A DNA stretch of 64,000 bases from Mucilaginibacter jinjuensis (GCF_028596025.1 NZ_CP117167.1:3968001-4032000); one strand, 5' to 3'. Positions 1 through 9,330 are shown, counted from the stretch's first letter. The notes: generated by a model from the letters alone, not told the origin. A program made the numbers and translations.

Positions 1-2
1 CC

Positions 3-212
3 GTACGTTTTATGAGCGATTACACCAACTGGAACGAACAAGGTTATACCATGGAGCATCGCGGCGACGAATGGATAATCAGTATGCGGTTAAAGCCCGG
101 CAAATATCTCTACAAGTTTTTGGTCGACGGTAACTGGATCCTCGATCCGGGTAACAAACAATGGGAACAAAACCAGTTCGGCACAGGCAACTCTGTACTT
201 TGGATCGAGTAA
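3..212 (+). CDS. C-terminal end of a CBM48-like (glycogen-binding fold) protein, 5' truncated by window edge
   Basis: The reading frame is open from the first bases of the window, so the gene begins upstream; the ATG at 12 is probably internal. The visible ~70 residues carry the beta-sandwich pattern of CBM48/AMPK glycogen-binding domains: an NWN turn, then PGKYLYKFLVDGNW, then DPGNK and a closing GNSVLWIE strand. Such domains bind alpha-glucans or act as protein-interaction modules. What is fused upstream cannot be seen. A 48-bp gap separates it from the next gene on the same strand. Confidence 0.65.
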   Translation, partial: VRFMSDYTNWNEQGYTMEHRGDEWIISMRLKPGKYLYKFLVDGNWILDPGNKQWEQNQFGTGNSVLWIE

Positions 213-260
213 AGCTGTAATATTTAATTCAACCCGACGTTTAGTTATTTTCAAACCTAA

Positions 261-587
261 ATGCTCAAATCTTACGCCCTCTTACTACAGTTTTACAAAT
301 CTTTTTTATCGTGGAACTTACTATTCACAGGTTTTGCGCTATACGCAGTCTATATAGGCGGCCCGGGCAATACAGGTAATAGTATCATTATCAAATTAAT
401 CGGGTATTTGGGCATATTCAGCTTTCAGACGTATTTTTATAAATACGTATACTTCTATTATCGCAATGCGGGCCAGTCAATCAAAAAGCTCTATATCTAC
501 GCTTTCTCTTTTGATTTTCTATCATACCTGTTAATCATTTCAGGCTACTTAATCACCTTACATATTTCGCATGTTAAAGGTCGATAG
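261..587 (+). CDS. Small integral membrane protein, unknown function
   Basis: This 108-residue protein is hydrophobic, with about three predicted membrane segments (near residues 12-35, 45-65 and 80-102) and aromatic-rich loops. I do not recognise a family. Its last 17 bases overlap the start of the following ABC ATPase in another frame, which suggests translational coupling and a shared role. It could be the membrane partner of that ATPase, although it is much smaller than ordinary ABC permeases. Function is inference from position only. Confidence 0.6.
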   Translation: MLKSYALLLQFYKSFLSWNLLFTGFALYAVYIGGPGNTGNSIIIKLIGYLGIFSFQTYFYKYVYFYYRNAGQSIKKLYIYAFSFDFLSYLLIISGYLITLHISHVKGR

Positions 588-1221
588 TGTACAGTTGGAT
601 TTCGGCGGCCGTAAAATTTTGCAGAGCGTTTATATTGATTGCAAGGCCGGAGAAGTAATCGGTTTACTAGGTAGAAATGGCTGCGGTAAATCGAGCTTAC
701 TCAAAATCATCTTCGGCACGCTTACGCCCAATTATAAATATGTAAGCATTGATGACGAATTTATAGCTAAAGGTTATTTGGATAACAAAATTGCTTATTT
801 ACCACAGCATAATTATTTACCGCAAAACATGGTAATTAACCAGCTTGCGCCAATGCTGGTTGATCCCCTGGCTTGGGACGAATTTAGCTCCTATCCGCTT
901 TACCAGGAGCATCAGCACAAAAAACCACGCGACCTTTCAGGTGGCGAATTACGCAAGCTGGAAACATTGATGATACTTTACAGCAAAGCCAATTACATTT
1001 TGCTGGATGAACCATTTACACACGTATCGCCCATACAGGCCGAAGATATAAAGGCCATTATCCGCAAACGTTCGCCTTATAAAGGTTTCATTATTACAGA
1101 TCATCAGTATCAGAACATTCTGGAGATCAGCGATAAAATTATTTTGATTAATAATGGCGCTACCAGGTTGATTGAAAACAGAGAAGAATTGGTAACTTAC
1201 GGATACCTTAGTGGTAATTAG
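571..1221 (+). CDS. ABC transporter ATP-binding protein
   Basis: A 216-residue nucleotide-binding domain. Visible motifs are Walker A GRNGCGKS (residues 34-41), signature LSGGELRKLE (from about 122) and Walker B ILLDEP followed by an H-loop-like ITDHQ. It is a single-domain ATPase that should power transport with membrane partners; the only candidate in place is the 108-residue membrane protein whose gene overlaps its start. Substrate is unknown. The PhzF gene follows after 15 bp, so the three genes probably form one operon. Confidence 0.85.
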   Translation: MLKVDSVQLDFGGRKILQSVYIDCKAGEVIGLLGRNGCGKSSLLKIIFGTLTPNYKYVSIDDEFIAKGYLDNKIAYLPQHNYLPQNMVINQLAPMLVDPLAWDEFSSYPLYQEHQHKKPRDLSGGELRKLETLMILYSKANYILLDEPFTHVSPIQAEDIKAIIRKRSPYKGFIITDHQYQNILEISDKIILINNGATRLIENREELVTYGYLSGN

Positions 1222-1236
1222 ATAAACCGAGACATC

Positions 1237-2028
1237 ATGACTATCCCTATCTACCAGGCCGATGCCTTTACCGACCGTTTGTTTGGCGGCAACCCGGCTG
1301 CAGTTTGTCCCCTCGAAGAGTGGCTGCCCGACGAAACCATGCAGAAAATAGCGGCAGAAAATAACCTGGCCGAAACTGCCTTCTTCGTTAAAACAGCCCA
1401 CGGCTTTCACCTGCGCTGGTTTACACCAGAACTGGAAATAGACCTATGCGGCCATGCTACCTTAGCCACGGCTCACATTATCTATACCCAGCTTGGCTAT
1501 ACAGGCGAAGAAATATTATTCAACACACAAAAAGCAGGCATATTAAAAGTGTCAAAGCACGATGATAAGTACACACTCGATTTTCCATCGAGGCCACCTA
1601 TCCCGGTAGACTTAAACACGGGTTTGTTAGAGGCTCTGGGCGATAATGGTAAAGAACCCATAGCCATACTCCGCTCGCGCGATTACTTTTTGGTTTATGA
1701 AAACGAGCAGGATGTACTCGATATTAACCCCAACCACATGGCCCTGGCCGAGATTGACACCATCGGTGTAATTGTTACCGCACCGGGTAACACGGTCGAT
1801 TTTGTATCGCGTTTCTTTGCCCCTGCCGCAGGCGTTCCCGAAGACCCCGTTACCGGTTCGGCACACTGTAACCTTATTCCATACTGGGCAGAGAAATTGG
1901 GCAAAAACAAACTCCACGCCTACCAGGTATCAGCCCGCAAAGGCGAACTTTGGTGCGAACTAAAAGGCGACCGGGTACTGATGAGCGGTAAGGCGGTTAC
2001 TTATTTAAAAGGGGAGATTTATGTTTAG
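1237..2028 (+). CDS. PhzF family isomerase/epimerase-like protein
   Basis: 263 residues, the normal size for the PhzF/YddE family with its two-lobed diaminopimelate-epimerase-like fold. Signature stretches are AFTDRLFGGNPAAVCPL at the N terminus, NNLAETAF with the conserved catalytic Glu, the DLCGHATLATAH motif, and GVPEDPVTGSAHC near the C terminus. Family members include PhzF of phenazine synthesis, but no other phenazine gene is present, so the substrate is open. It lies 15 bp downstream of the ABC ATPase and is probably the last gene of that operon. Confidence 0.85.
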   Translation: MTIPIYQADAFTDRLFGGNPAAVCPLEEWLPDETMQKIAAENNLAETAFFVKTAHGFHLRWFTPELEIDLCGHATLATAHIIYTQLGYTGEEILFNTQKAGILKVSKHDDKYTLDFPSRPPIPVDLNTGLLEALGDNGKEPIAILRSRDYFLVYENEQDVLDINPNHMALAEIDTIGVIVTAPGNTVDFVSRFFAPAAGVPEDPVTGSAHCNLIPYWAEKLGKNKLHAYQVSARKGELWCELKGDRVLMSGKAVTYLKGEIYV

Positions 2029-2100
2029 TTGGATAAAGGACGGAAAGACAAAGGATTAAAGATCTTCTTAAAATTGCACGTCATATTTATTTAGCAAATT

Positions 2101-2190
2101 TGTCATTCAGAACGCAGTGAAGAATCTTCTGCTCCAGGCACAGCGGTTATACAGATCGAAGAAGATTCTTCGCTATCGCTCTGAATGACA
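2101..2190. repeat. REP-like palindromic intergenic element
   Basis: The arms begin TGTCATTCAG and end CTGAATGACA and pair imperfectly through AAGAATCTT / AAGATTCTT over about 30 bp each, around a ~30-nt centre. A related GTCATTC...GAATCTT element occurs at 62916-62999. The rest of the 375-bp gap (2029-2403) is pyrimidine-rich spacer with nothing else recognisable apart from the upstream region of smc. Confidence 0.7.
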
Positions 2191-2403
2191 AAAAAGCGCG
2201 TTGTCATCCTGATCTCAGTCGGAAGGATAAGCGTAGGCCATCTAAACCATACTTCAACGGAGCTCAGTATCGCATCCGTGTTTGTCTTTTTTCAAAAGTC
2301 CATTTTCCTTTCTCTTTCCTCCTTAATTCTTTAATCTTTCTTTCAAAACTCAGTTTTTTATGATTACTTTGAAGGTTGATTAAAGACAGAAATTACCCTG
2401 TAG

Positions 2404-5400
2404 ATGCAGCTTACGCGATTAGAGATTAAAGGCTTCAAAAGTTTTGGCGATAAAATAACCATCAATTTTAATGAGGGTATTACCGCCATTGTTGGGCCAA
2501 ACGGTTGCGGTAAGTCTAACGTGGTTGATAGTATCCGTTGGGTGCTGGGTGAGCAGAGCACCAGGATGTTGCGGTCGGAGAAAATGGAGAACATCATTTT
2601 CAATGGCAGCAAAAGCCGTAAGCCAGCCAACCTGGCCGAGGTATCGTTAACTTTCGATAACACAAAGAATATCCTCCCTACCGAATTTTCGCAGGTTACC
2701 ATTACCCGCAAATTATACCGTACCGGCGAAAGTGAATATCGTTTAAATGATGTGCAATGCCGCTTGAAGGACATCACGGATCTGTTCCTGGATACCGGTA
2801 TCGGAGCCGACTCCTACTCTATCATCGAGCTGAAAATGATCGACGAGATCATTACCAACAAAGAAGGTTCGCGCCGTAATTTGTTTGAAGAAGCATCGGG
2901 TATTTCTAAATATAAGCTCCGCAAAAAACAGACTTTCAGCAAGTTAAAAGATACCGAGGGGGATCTTTCACGGGTAGAGGATTTGTTATTCGAGATCGAA
3001 AAGAACTTAAAAACACTCGAAAACCAGGCCAAAAAAGCAGAACGTTATTATCGTTTAAAAGAGCAATACAAAACGCTGAGCATAATGCTGGCTTCGTTCC
3101 GCATTGTATCCTTCAGCGAATCGCTAAGCCGTATTGAGGAGCAGGAACAAAGGGAGAAAGAAGGTAAAACCGGCATTGTTGCACAGATAGATACCCTGGA
3201 AGCAAGCATCCAGCAGCAAAAGTTGGATAGTTTGACCAATGAGAAAAACCTCTCTGTTCAGCAAAAAGCTACCAATGAGTTTATCAGCAAGATCCGTGCT
3301 TACGAGAGTGAGAAGAAAGTACGTAACGAGCAGCTTAAATACCAGAAAGATAAAGAAAGCCGCCTGAACGAGGAACTGGAACGCGACCGCAACCAGTTAA
3401 ACCACGTACTGTACAACATCAAACGTTTAAGTGAAGAAAAGTTACAGGAAGAAGAAACCCTGCAAACCGTACAAAGCCGTGTTGCCGAATTAAAGCAAGC
3501 TGTTGATGAATTGAGAGCCGATCAAACTGCATCGCGCGAGGAATTAAACGAGCTGAACAGCATCAACAACCGCCTGCAAAACCAGATCTATCAAACCGAG
3601 AAAAACATTGATATTCTGCGCATCCAGCAACAGGCCCTCGAGCAGGAAAGCCAGCGTAATATGGAAGATGCGGCTGGTAAAGAGGTTGAGCTATCACACT
3701 TTAACCAACTGGTAGCCGAGTTGGATTATCGCACCGAAACCCTGCAAACAGAATATAACCAGGCTGTAGAAAGCGAAACCAACCTACAGGAGCAGATTAA
3801 AGATACCGACGCAGAAATTACCCGTATAAAAGAGTATGTAAGGCAGGAAAGCCGTAAGCTGGATGCCAAACAAAACGAATATACGCTGACTAAAAGCATG
3901 GTGGATAACCTGGAGGGTTTCCCCGAGTCGATCCGGTTTTTGAAGAAGAATGCAGGCTGGTCTAAAAACGCGCCATTGTTTAGTGATGTCCTTTTTTGTA
4001 AGGAAGATTACCGCATCGCCATAGAGAATTATCTCGAGCCTTTGATGAACTATTACGTGGTTGATACTTACGATGATGCCATCAGTGCCATCAACCTGTT
4101 AAGTAATTCAGCAAAAGGGCGTGCGCAATTTTTTGTATTGAATAATTACCAACCGGCAAGTAATACTTCTGATATCCCAAGTTCGGGCCATGTGCCTGCT
4201 TTGAGTGTGGTTGAGGTAGATAATCGTTATAAAAACCTGGTTAGCAACCTGCTTAAAAATGTTTACCTGATAGATGATGCATCAGAAAACGATTTGAACA
4301 ATGCTGAATTGCCCGATGGCATCGTATTGCTGGGCAAAAGCGGAAAGTTCAATAAATCTAAATATACCGTAGCCGGTGGTTCTGTAGGTTTGTTTGAGGG
4401 TAAACGGATTGGTCGCGCTAAAAATCTCGAGAACCTTGCCCGTGAGATTAAGGGAATGGAGGCTGATGTAAACAAGGCCAATCAGAATATTGAGCAATTA
4501 CAAAGCAAACTTACTGCGCTCAAAGCTTCAACGCGTGTTGAAGAGATTCGCCTCAAACAGCAGGATCTGAACAGGTTAAATACTGAGCTCATTACCGTTA
4601 AAACCCGGCAGGAACAGTATCAATCGTTCATCGAGAACAGCCGCAATCGTAAAGAAGATATTGCAGCCAAAATAGCTACCATACTGGCTGATATGCAGGC
4701 AGCAGAGCCGCAGCTGGCCGAGTTTAAAACACAAAAGCTGATACAAAGCGAATTGCTGTTAGATAAGCAACAAGCTTTTAATGAGCTGAATGAATATGTA
4801 ACCGTACAATCAGGCGCTTATAACCAGGAGAATATCCGCTTTCATCAACAACAAAATAAGGTTTCGGGGTTATTTAAGGATCTCGAATACCGTGAAACAC
4901 AGCACGATAGTTTAGAGACCCGCATCAACCAAAATGCTTCGGAACTGGAGAAATTAAAGGTTGATATGATGGAAACCATGAAGGACACCGACCACTCGGA
5001 CGAGGACCTGATTGCCATGTACGTGCAGCGCGAGGAAATGGAAAAGGCTACCAGCGAAGCCGAGCAAGTTTACTATGCATCTCGCGGTAAAATTACCGAG
5101 ATCGAAAATGAGGTAAGTGCCTTGCGCCGCCGAAAAGACCAAGCCGAGGTAATTGAAAATGAACTGCGTGAGAAACGCAATAATTTAAAGCTTGATCTGA
5201 ACGCATTAAAAGAACGCCTTTCGGTAGAGTTTAGCGTAGATATTGAAGACTTGCTGGATACTGCTCCCCCTGCCGAAGAAACGGAAAGCGAGTTGCGCGA
5301 TAAAACAGAAAAGCTTAAAAAGCAATTAGACGAGTTTGGTGCCATTAACCCGATGGCCATCGAAGCTTACAACGAGATGGACGAACGTTATCAGTTCATC

Positions 5401-5943
5401 AATGCCCAAAAGAAAGACTTGTTAGAGGCCAAAGCATCACTCCTGGCAACAATACAAGAGATTGATGATACCGCCCGCGAGAAGTTTATGGCCGCCTTTA
5501 TCATGGTGCGCGAAAACTTTATCAAGGTATTCCGTTCGCTGTTTAATGAGGAAGATTCGTGCGATTTGATCCTGACTGATCCTAACCAGCCATTAGAATC
5601 GGATATTGATATTATTGCCAAGCCAAAAGGTAAACGCCCGCTCTCTATCAACCAGCTATCAGGTGGTGAAAAAACGTTAACGGCTACGGCTATCCTGTTC
5701 TCACTTTATCTGTTAAAGCCTGCCCCATTCTGTATTTTTGATGAGGTTGATGCGCCGCTGGATGATACCAATATTGATAAGTTCAATAACATTATCCGCA
5801 AATTCTCAGTCGATTCGCAGTTTATCGTAGTATCGCATAACAAACGTACCATTGCCAGCACAGATGTTATTTACGGAGTAACCATGGTTGAGCAGGGCGT
5901 ATCACGTGTAGTGCCTGTCGATTTGCGCGAACTGGCCGACTAA
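2404..5943 (+). CDS. smc: Chromosome segregation protein SMC
   Basis: A full-length 1179-residue SMC ATPase. The N-terminal head carries Walker A GPNGCGKS (residues 31-38) after the family start LEIKGFKSFGDK. Two long coiled coils flank a hinge at about residues 505-665. The C-terminal head has the signature LSGGEKTLTA (about residue 1085) and Walker B FCIFDEVDAPLDD. Dimers with ScpA/ScpB kleisin organise and separate chromosomes; scpA and scpB are not in this window. The ATG fits the family start. A strong bidirectional hairpin follows the stop. Confidence 0.97.
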   Translation: MQLTRLEIKGFKSFGDKITINFNEGITAIVGPNGCGKSNVVDSIRWVLGEQSTRMLRSEKMENIIFNGSKSRKPANLAEVSLTFDNTKNILPTEFSQVTITRKLYRTGESEYRLNDVQCRLKDITDLFLDTGIGADSYSIIELKMIDEIITNKEGSRRNLFEEASGISKYKLRKKQTFSKLKDTEGDLSRVEDLLFEIEKNLKTLENQAKKAERYYRLKEQYKTLSIMLASFRIVSFSESLSRIEEQEQREKEGKTGIVAQIDTLEASIQQQKLDSLTNEKNLSVQQKATNEFISKIRAYESEKKVRNEQLKYQKDKESRLNEELERDRNQLNHVLYNIKRLSEEKLQEEETLQTVQSRVAELKQAVDELRADQTASREELNELNSINNRLQNQIYQTEKNIDILRIQQQALEQESQRNMEDAAGKEVELSHFNQLVAELDYRTETLQTEYNQAVESETNLQEQIKDTDAEITRIKEYVRQESRKLDAKQNEYTLTKSMVDNLEGFPESIRFLKKNAGWSKNAPLFSDVLFCKEDYRIAIENYLEPLMNYYVVDTYDDAISAINLLSNSAKGRAQFFVLNNYQPASNTSDIPSSGHVPALSVVEVDNRYKNLVSNLLKNVYLIDDASENDLNNAELPDGIVLLGKSGKFNKSKYTVAGGSVGLFEGKRIGRAKNLENLAREIKGMEADVNKANQNIEQLQSKLTALKASTRVEEIRLKQQDLNRLNTELITVKTRQEQYQSFIENSRNRKEDIAAKIATILADMQAAEPQLAEFKTQKLIQSELLLDKQQAFNELNEYVTVQSGAYNQENIRFHQQQNKVSGLFKDLEYRETQHDSLETRINQNASELEKLKVDMMETMKDTDHSDEDLIAMYVQREEMEKATSEAEQVYYASRGKITEIENEVSALRRRKDQAEVIENELREKRNNLKLDLNALKERLSVEFSVDIEDLLDTAPPAEETESELRDKTEKLKKQLDEFGAINPMAIEAYNEMDERYQFINAQKKDLLEAKASLLATIQEIDDTAREKFMAAFIMVRENFIKVFRSLFNEEDSCDLILTDPNQPLESDIDIIAKPKGKRPLSINQLSGGEKTLTATAILFSLYLLKPAPFCIFDEVDAPLDDTNIDKFNNIIRKFSVDSQFIVVSHNKRTIASTDVIYGVTMVEQGVSRVVPVDLRELAD

Positions 5944-5947
5944 CAAA

Positions 5948-5977
5948 AAAAGCGCTTCAGTTTCCCAAAGCGCTTTT
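5948..5977. terminator. Bidirectional terminator between smc and the S41 peptidase gene
   Basis: A perfect 10-bp stem AAAAGCGCTT / AAGCGCTTTT with a 10-nt loop sits between two convergent genes, with A-runs on the left and T-runs on the right, so it can serve both strands. Confidence 0.75.
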
Positions 5978-5996
5978 CAATATCTGATCAAAAATC

Positions 5997-7529
5997 TTAT
6001 TTATGTTTCGGGGTTCTGTAAAGCATCCCTTTAAACTTATCGTTATCCATCTTTGATGCCAGCGCATTTTGCTGATCGATCGACATGGTAGCTGTATTTA
6101 AGCTCTGCACACTTGCAGAACTTACTTTGTAGGTACCTGCCTTTATATCATTCAACACAGAAGCGAATAAACCTTCGGTAACATCACCAAACTCTTTACT
6201 CAGGTCATCCGGTGCGTTATAGCCCGGATAATCGGTTGATGCCGGTACCATACCTGTGTAATAGCCACCCTGCCCTGCCGAGTTTTTGGTTTCAAACTCC
6301 GGGATATACATGGTGTATTTATTAATATCGATATCAAAGAAACCAACCGGCTTACCGTAAGTTGTACGGCCTATCAATTGTACATTCATATAAGGGCGCA
6401 GGTTATTGATAGTAAGCTCGCTGGCCGAAGCGGTTGAACTTGTTACAATAAAAAATACACGATTTAAATTAAAAGGGTGAGTGGTGCCAAATTTGGTTTG
6501 GTTACCCGCTACCGAAAAATCAACCTGTGCGTAATTATACGTTTTGCCATTATCATCCTTACGCACCTGGTTTTTAAGCAATACTGCTTTACCTGCAGTT
6601 AAGGTACTGTTATAATAAGCAGTATACATTAAAGAGTTATTGGTTGATGCAGGCGCTATCTGGTTATCCAAATATTCGGCAGTTTCTACGTAACCACCAC
6701 CGTTGTAACGTAAATCGATCACCAGATCTGTAATACCTGCGTTTTTAAAAGTGTTGAAAGCAGCATCAATTTGCGGCTGGGCATTTTTTAAAACTACAAA
6801 GCTATTGAACACCATATAACCTACTTTTTTACCATTGCCCAAATCAATTACTTTACTGGTAATAACCGGGTTAATGGTATAAACAGCAGCATTTAATGTT
6901 ACATTAAAGCTTGTACCATCGGGCTTAAGCAGCGTCATGGTTATAGAGCTGCTGTTACTGTAAGCGTTAACAATAAAATTAACGTTGGTTGATGTTGTGG
7001 TACCATCATAGGTTAAATCGGTTTTACCATTAATAGCTGTAATGCGGTAGCCCCGTTTAATACCTGCCAAATCGGCCGGCGAACCTGTATAAACATATTT
7101 AACCCTTAAATCGTTAAGGCTGTTATATAGATATGCCGGTGCAAAACCAAAATCGCCGGTTACAGCGTTTAACCTGGTCGAAACCTCACCTTCGTCAATA
7201 AACGAATATTTTGCCTGGCCAGGACTGGCTGCATAATATTCATAAGGCAGGTTGGTAGCCGGGTTTATTTTGTATTGCGATATAGCATTTACCTCTTTGG
7301 TAAGCGCGTCTACATCGGCAGTTGCGGTAAAGCTTCTTGGGTTAAAAACATCATAAGTAGGCAAGGCATCGTACCAGTAATAATCTTCTTTAGCGTACAG
7401 GAAAACCGAATCGCGAATCAGATCTAATGTTGATCCTGTTGGACCGGATGCTTTATCTTTCTTACAACTTTCGCCGAAAAGAACTAAACTTAATAACAGG
7501 AATAGTAATACTTTATTCATAGCGTTCAT
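5997..7529 (-). CDS. S41 family (C-terminal processing type) peptidase, lipoprotein
   Basis: 510 residues. The N terminus is a lipoprotein signal (hydrophobic run ending LFGESC, then KKDK), so the protein should be anchored in the envelope. A PDZ-like region (SPADLAGIKRGYRITAINGK) precedes the S41 catalytic domain, with LVIDLRYNGGG, then the catalytic Ser in STASASEL (about residue 367) and the Lys in TYGKPVG (about 390). An alternative ATG at 7520 (MNKVLL) is equally credible. Role: processive or regulatory proteolysis in the periplasm; substrate unknown. It is monocistronic. Confidence 0.88.
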   Translation of the reverse strand: MNAMNKVLLFLLLSLVLFGESCKKDKASGPTGSTLDLIRDSVFLYAKEDYYWYDALPTYDVFNPRSFTATADVDALTKEVNAISQYKINPATNLPYEYYAASPGQAKYSFIDEGEVSTRLNAVTGDFGFAPAYLYNSLNDLRVKYVYTGSPADLAGIKRGYRITAINGKTDLTYDGTTTSTNVNFIVNAYSNSSSITMTLLKPDGTSFNVTLNAAVYTINPVITSKVIDLGNGKKVGYMVFNSFVVLKNAQPQIDAAFNTFKNAGITDLVIDLRYNGGGYVETAEYLDNQIAPASTNNSLMYTAYYNSTLTAGKAVLLKNQVRKDDNGKTYNYAQVDFSVAGNQTKFGTTHPFNLNRVFFIVTSSTASASELTINNLRPYMNVQLIGRTTYGKPVGFFDIDINKYTMYIPEFETKNSAGQGGYYTGMVPASTDYPGYNAPDDLSKEFGDVTEGLFASVLNDIKAGTYKVSSASVQSLNTATMSIDQQNALASKMDNDKFKGMLYRTPKHK

Positions 7530-7615
7530 TTTTACTCTTACGCATCTTTTTGATAAATAGTTTATTAGCTCAAATTATTTATCATTCCTATGACAGAATA
7601 AAATGCGATAAGTTT

Positions 7616-8239
7616 TTATTTAGATGTGGTTCTTATAAAATTTCCGGCATCAAGATAATCTATTCCGCTGGCTTCTGCACTTAGCTCGTCAGTTTTTGTG
7701 TGGCCGATCATTAGAATATCTCGGCGTTGCAGGTCGTGCTCCTGTATCAATGTATGAATGGCATCCGGCTCTGGTTTCGATGCATATTCATTGGCAAAAT
7801 AGCAGATGAGGTATTGCTCAAGTCCGTGCCATTCAACCTGGCGTATTTTATTGAGTTGTTGCTGCGGGTTGCCGTTAGTTACAATAAACAGCTTTTTGCG
7901 ATCAACCACAATCTCCTGCATCAGATCCAGCATTTGCTGGTATAGCAACAACTTCAGCGGCAACTTGGCATTCCCCAATAAAATCTGAAAGTTTTGTGCG
8001 TATTTAATATCGATATTAAACTCCTTTTGCAGTGCATCAAAAACTGCATCATGCCCCTGCTGCTCGTAAGTTTCAGTCATGGTTTTAAGCATGGCTTTGG
8101 CATCAAGCATTTCGGTATACTCCAAAAAAGTGGCAAACAGGTAATAAACCTGCAGCAGGTAATCTTTCTCAGGATACAGCACATTATCCAGTTCAAAAAT
8201 AAAGGCTTGCTTACGCGGATCTATCTCGTTATAAACCAT
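7616..8239 (-). CDS. HAD-like protein with altered catalytic motifs
   Basis: 207 residues with the layout of a HAD hydrolase (haloacid dehalogenase/YjjG type): motif I near residue 14, an alpha-helical cap, motif II IVTNGNP, motif III Lys in SKPEP and motif IV near the C terminus. Two key residues differ. Motif I reads FELDNVLY where the family has F-D-x-D, so the nucleophile Asp is Glu (codon GAA). Motif IV reads IGHTKTD rather than IGD, replacing a metal ligand with His. It is probably catalytically weak or inactive. Its start overlaps the preceding gene by 11 bp; last gene of the lolD-like operon. Confidence 0.75.
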   Translation of the reverse strand: MVYNEIDPRKQAFIFELDNVLYPEKDYLLQVYYLFATFLEYTEMLDAKAMLKTMTETYEQQGHDAVFDALQKEFNIDIKYAQNFQILLGNAKLPLKLLLYQQMLDLMQEIVVDRKKLFIVTNGNPQQQLNKIRQVEWHGLEQYLICYFANEYASKPEPDAIHTLIQEHDLQRRDILMIGHTKTDELSAEASGIDYLDAGNFIRTTSK

Positions 8240-8564
8240 CGGCAGTGTAGTTGATGTTTATACCATATTCATCATACAATAGCTGCGCTTCTTTAAGTAG
8301 TTGCATTTCGATGTTGCGCAGCGGGTAAATCTGTGTTATTCCTTTATCAAGGCACAGGGCCAGCATCTCATGCATATAAGATGCACTTTTAGGATTAGGC
8401 AGCTTAATCATTTTCCCCGATTTGATCATCATTTCGGGCAGTTCTTCATAATCGCCCAAAATAATCTCATCGGCATTAATAGTGCCTTTAATTTGGTATG
8501 CTTTTGATGTTGATGCAGCTGTTATGAGTACACTCACTTTTCTATCTATATTATTCCTGAACAA
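8229..8564 (-). CDS. Pre-ATP-grasp-like Rossmann domain protein
   Basis: 111 residues beginning with a beta-strand/turn typical of the N-terminal domain of ATP-grasp enzymes (VLITAASTSKAYQI), continuing with EIILGDYEELPEMMIKSGK and ending with ITQIYPLRNIEMQLL. The ATP-grasp domain itself is absent, so this is a stand-alone N-terminal module or a truncated gene. The longest frame starts with TTG and overlaps the lolD-like gene by 14 bp; a GTG at 8537 gives MSVLITAAS and may be the real start. The overlap with the HAD-like gene downstream points to coupled translation. Confidence 0.6.
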   Translation of the reverse strand: MFRNNIDRKVSVLITAASTSKAYQIKGTINADEIILGDYEELPEMMIKSGKMIKLPNPKSASYMHEMLALCLDKGITQIYPLRNIEMQLLKEAQLLYDEYGININYTADGL

Positions 8565-9207
8565 TTAAACCATCCCGCATTAAAACCTTACGGTCTGATA
8601 AGTTGGCCAAATCTTCATTATGGGTTACAATAATAAAGGTTTGGTTAAACTCATCGCGCAGTTGTAAAAACAATTCGTGCAGCTCACGCGCATTATTAGA
8701 ATCGAGGTTCCCCGAAGGCTCATCAGCAAATATTAACGCCGGGCTATTTACCAGTGCCCTGGCAACAGCCACACGTTGCTGCTCCCCACCCGATAGCTGA
8801 GCTGGTTTATGATGTAAACGTTCGCCTAAACCTAACTTATTTAATAACTCTATAGCTCTTTTCTCTGCCAAAGCTTTAGATGTACCTGCGATATAAGCCG
8901 GGATACATACATTTTCTAAGGCAGTAAACTCAACCAATAAATGGTGGAACTGAAATATAAAACCAATTTTATGGTTACGGAAAGCGCTTAGTTGTTTGCT
9001 GCTTAAGGCGCTGGTGTCGATGCCATCGATAATTACTTGTCCGCTGTCGGCCTTATCTAAAGTACCCAGTATATTTAGCAATGAGCTTTTACCGGCACCC
9101 GACGCGCCTACGATGGCTACAATTTCTCCTTTATTTACCTCGAGGTTAACACCTTTTAAGATATGCAGGTTCCCGAATTTTTTTTGAATGTTTAGCGCTT
9201 TCAGCAT
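8551..9207 (-). CDS. lolD: LolD/MacB-type ABC transporter ATP-binding protein
   Basis: A 218-residue ATPase of the LolD/MacB/FtsE class with Walker A GASGAGKSS, signature LSGGEQQRVAVARAL, Walker B LIFADEPSGNLDS and an H-loop in IVTHNEDLA. Family members work with FtsX-like permeases such as LolC/E to release lipoproteins from the inner membrane. No permease gene is adjacent, which is common for lolD in Bacteroidota, so the lolD assignment rests on sequence type. It is the first gene of a three-gene overlapping operon. Confidence 0.8.
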   Translation of the reverse strand: MLKALNIQKKFGNLHILKGVNLEVNKGEIVAIVGASGAGKSSLLNILGTLDKADSGQVIIDGIDTSALSSKQLSAFRNHKIGFIFQFHHLLVEFTALENVCIPAYIAGTSKALAEKRAIELLNKLGLGERLHHKPAQLSGGEQQRVAVARALVNSPALIFADEPSGNLDSNNARELHELFLQLRDEFNQTFIIVTHNEDLANLSDRKVLMRDGLIVQE

Positions 9208-9278
9208 TATGGCAAAAATAGAATATTAGCACCCAATTTGTAACAACTGTAATAATTAATGGATAAAATAAATTAAGG

Positions 9279-9309
9279 TTTCATAAATAGGGATGAAATT
9301 GTAGATTTA
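9279..9309 (+). promoter_or_regulatory. Candidate Bacteroidota-type promoter of sucC
   Basis: TTTC at 9279-9282 and TAGATTTA at 9302-9309, 19 bp apart, each differ by one base from the -33 TTTG and -7 TAnnTTTG words known for the phylum. This leaves a leader of about 15 nt before the sucC ATG. Confidence 0.4.
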
Positions 9310-9330
9310 CCGCAAATTCTAAGAGTAGAC

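Noticed and set aside
949..1410. 153-residue open frame on the minus strand across the ABC ATPase and PhzF genes
   Set aside because: It is antisense to two well-supported genes, has no recognisable domain and no gap to fit in.
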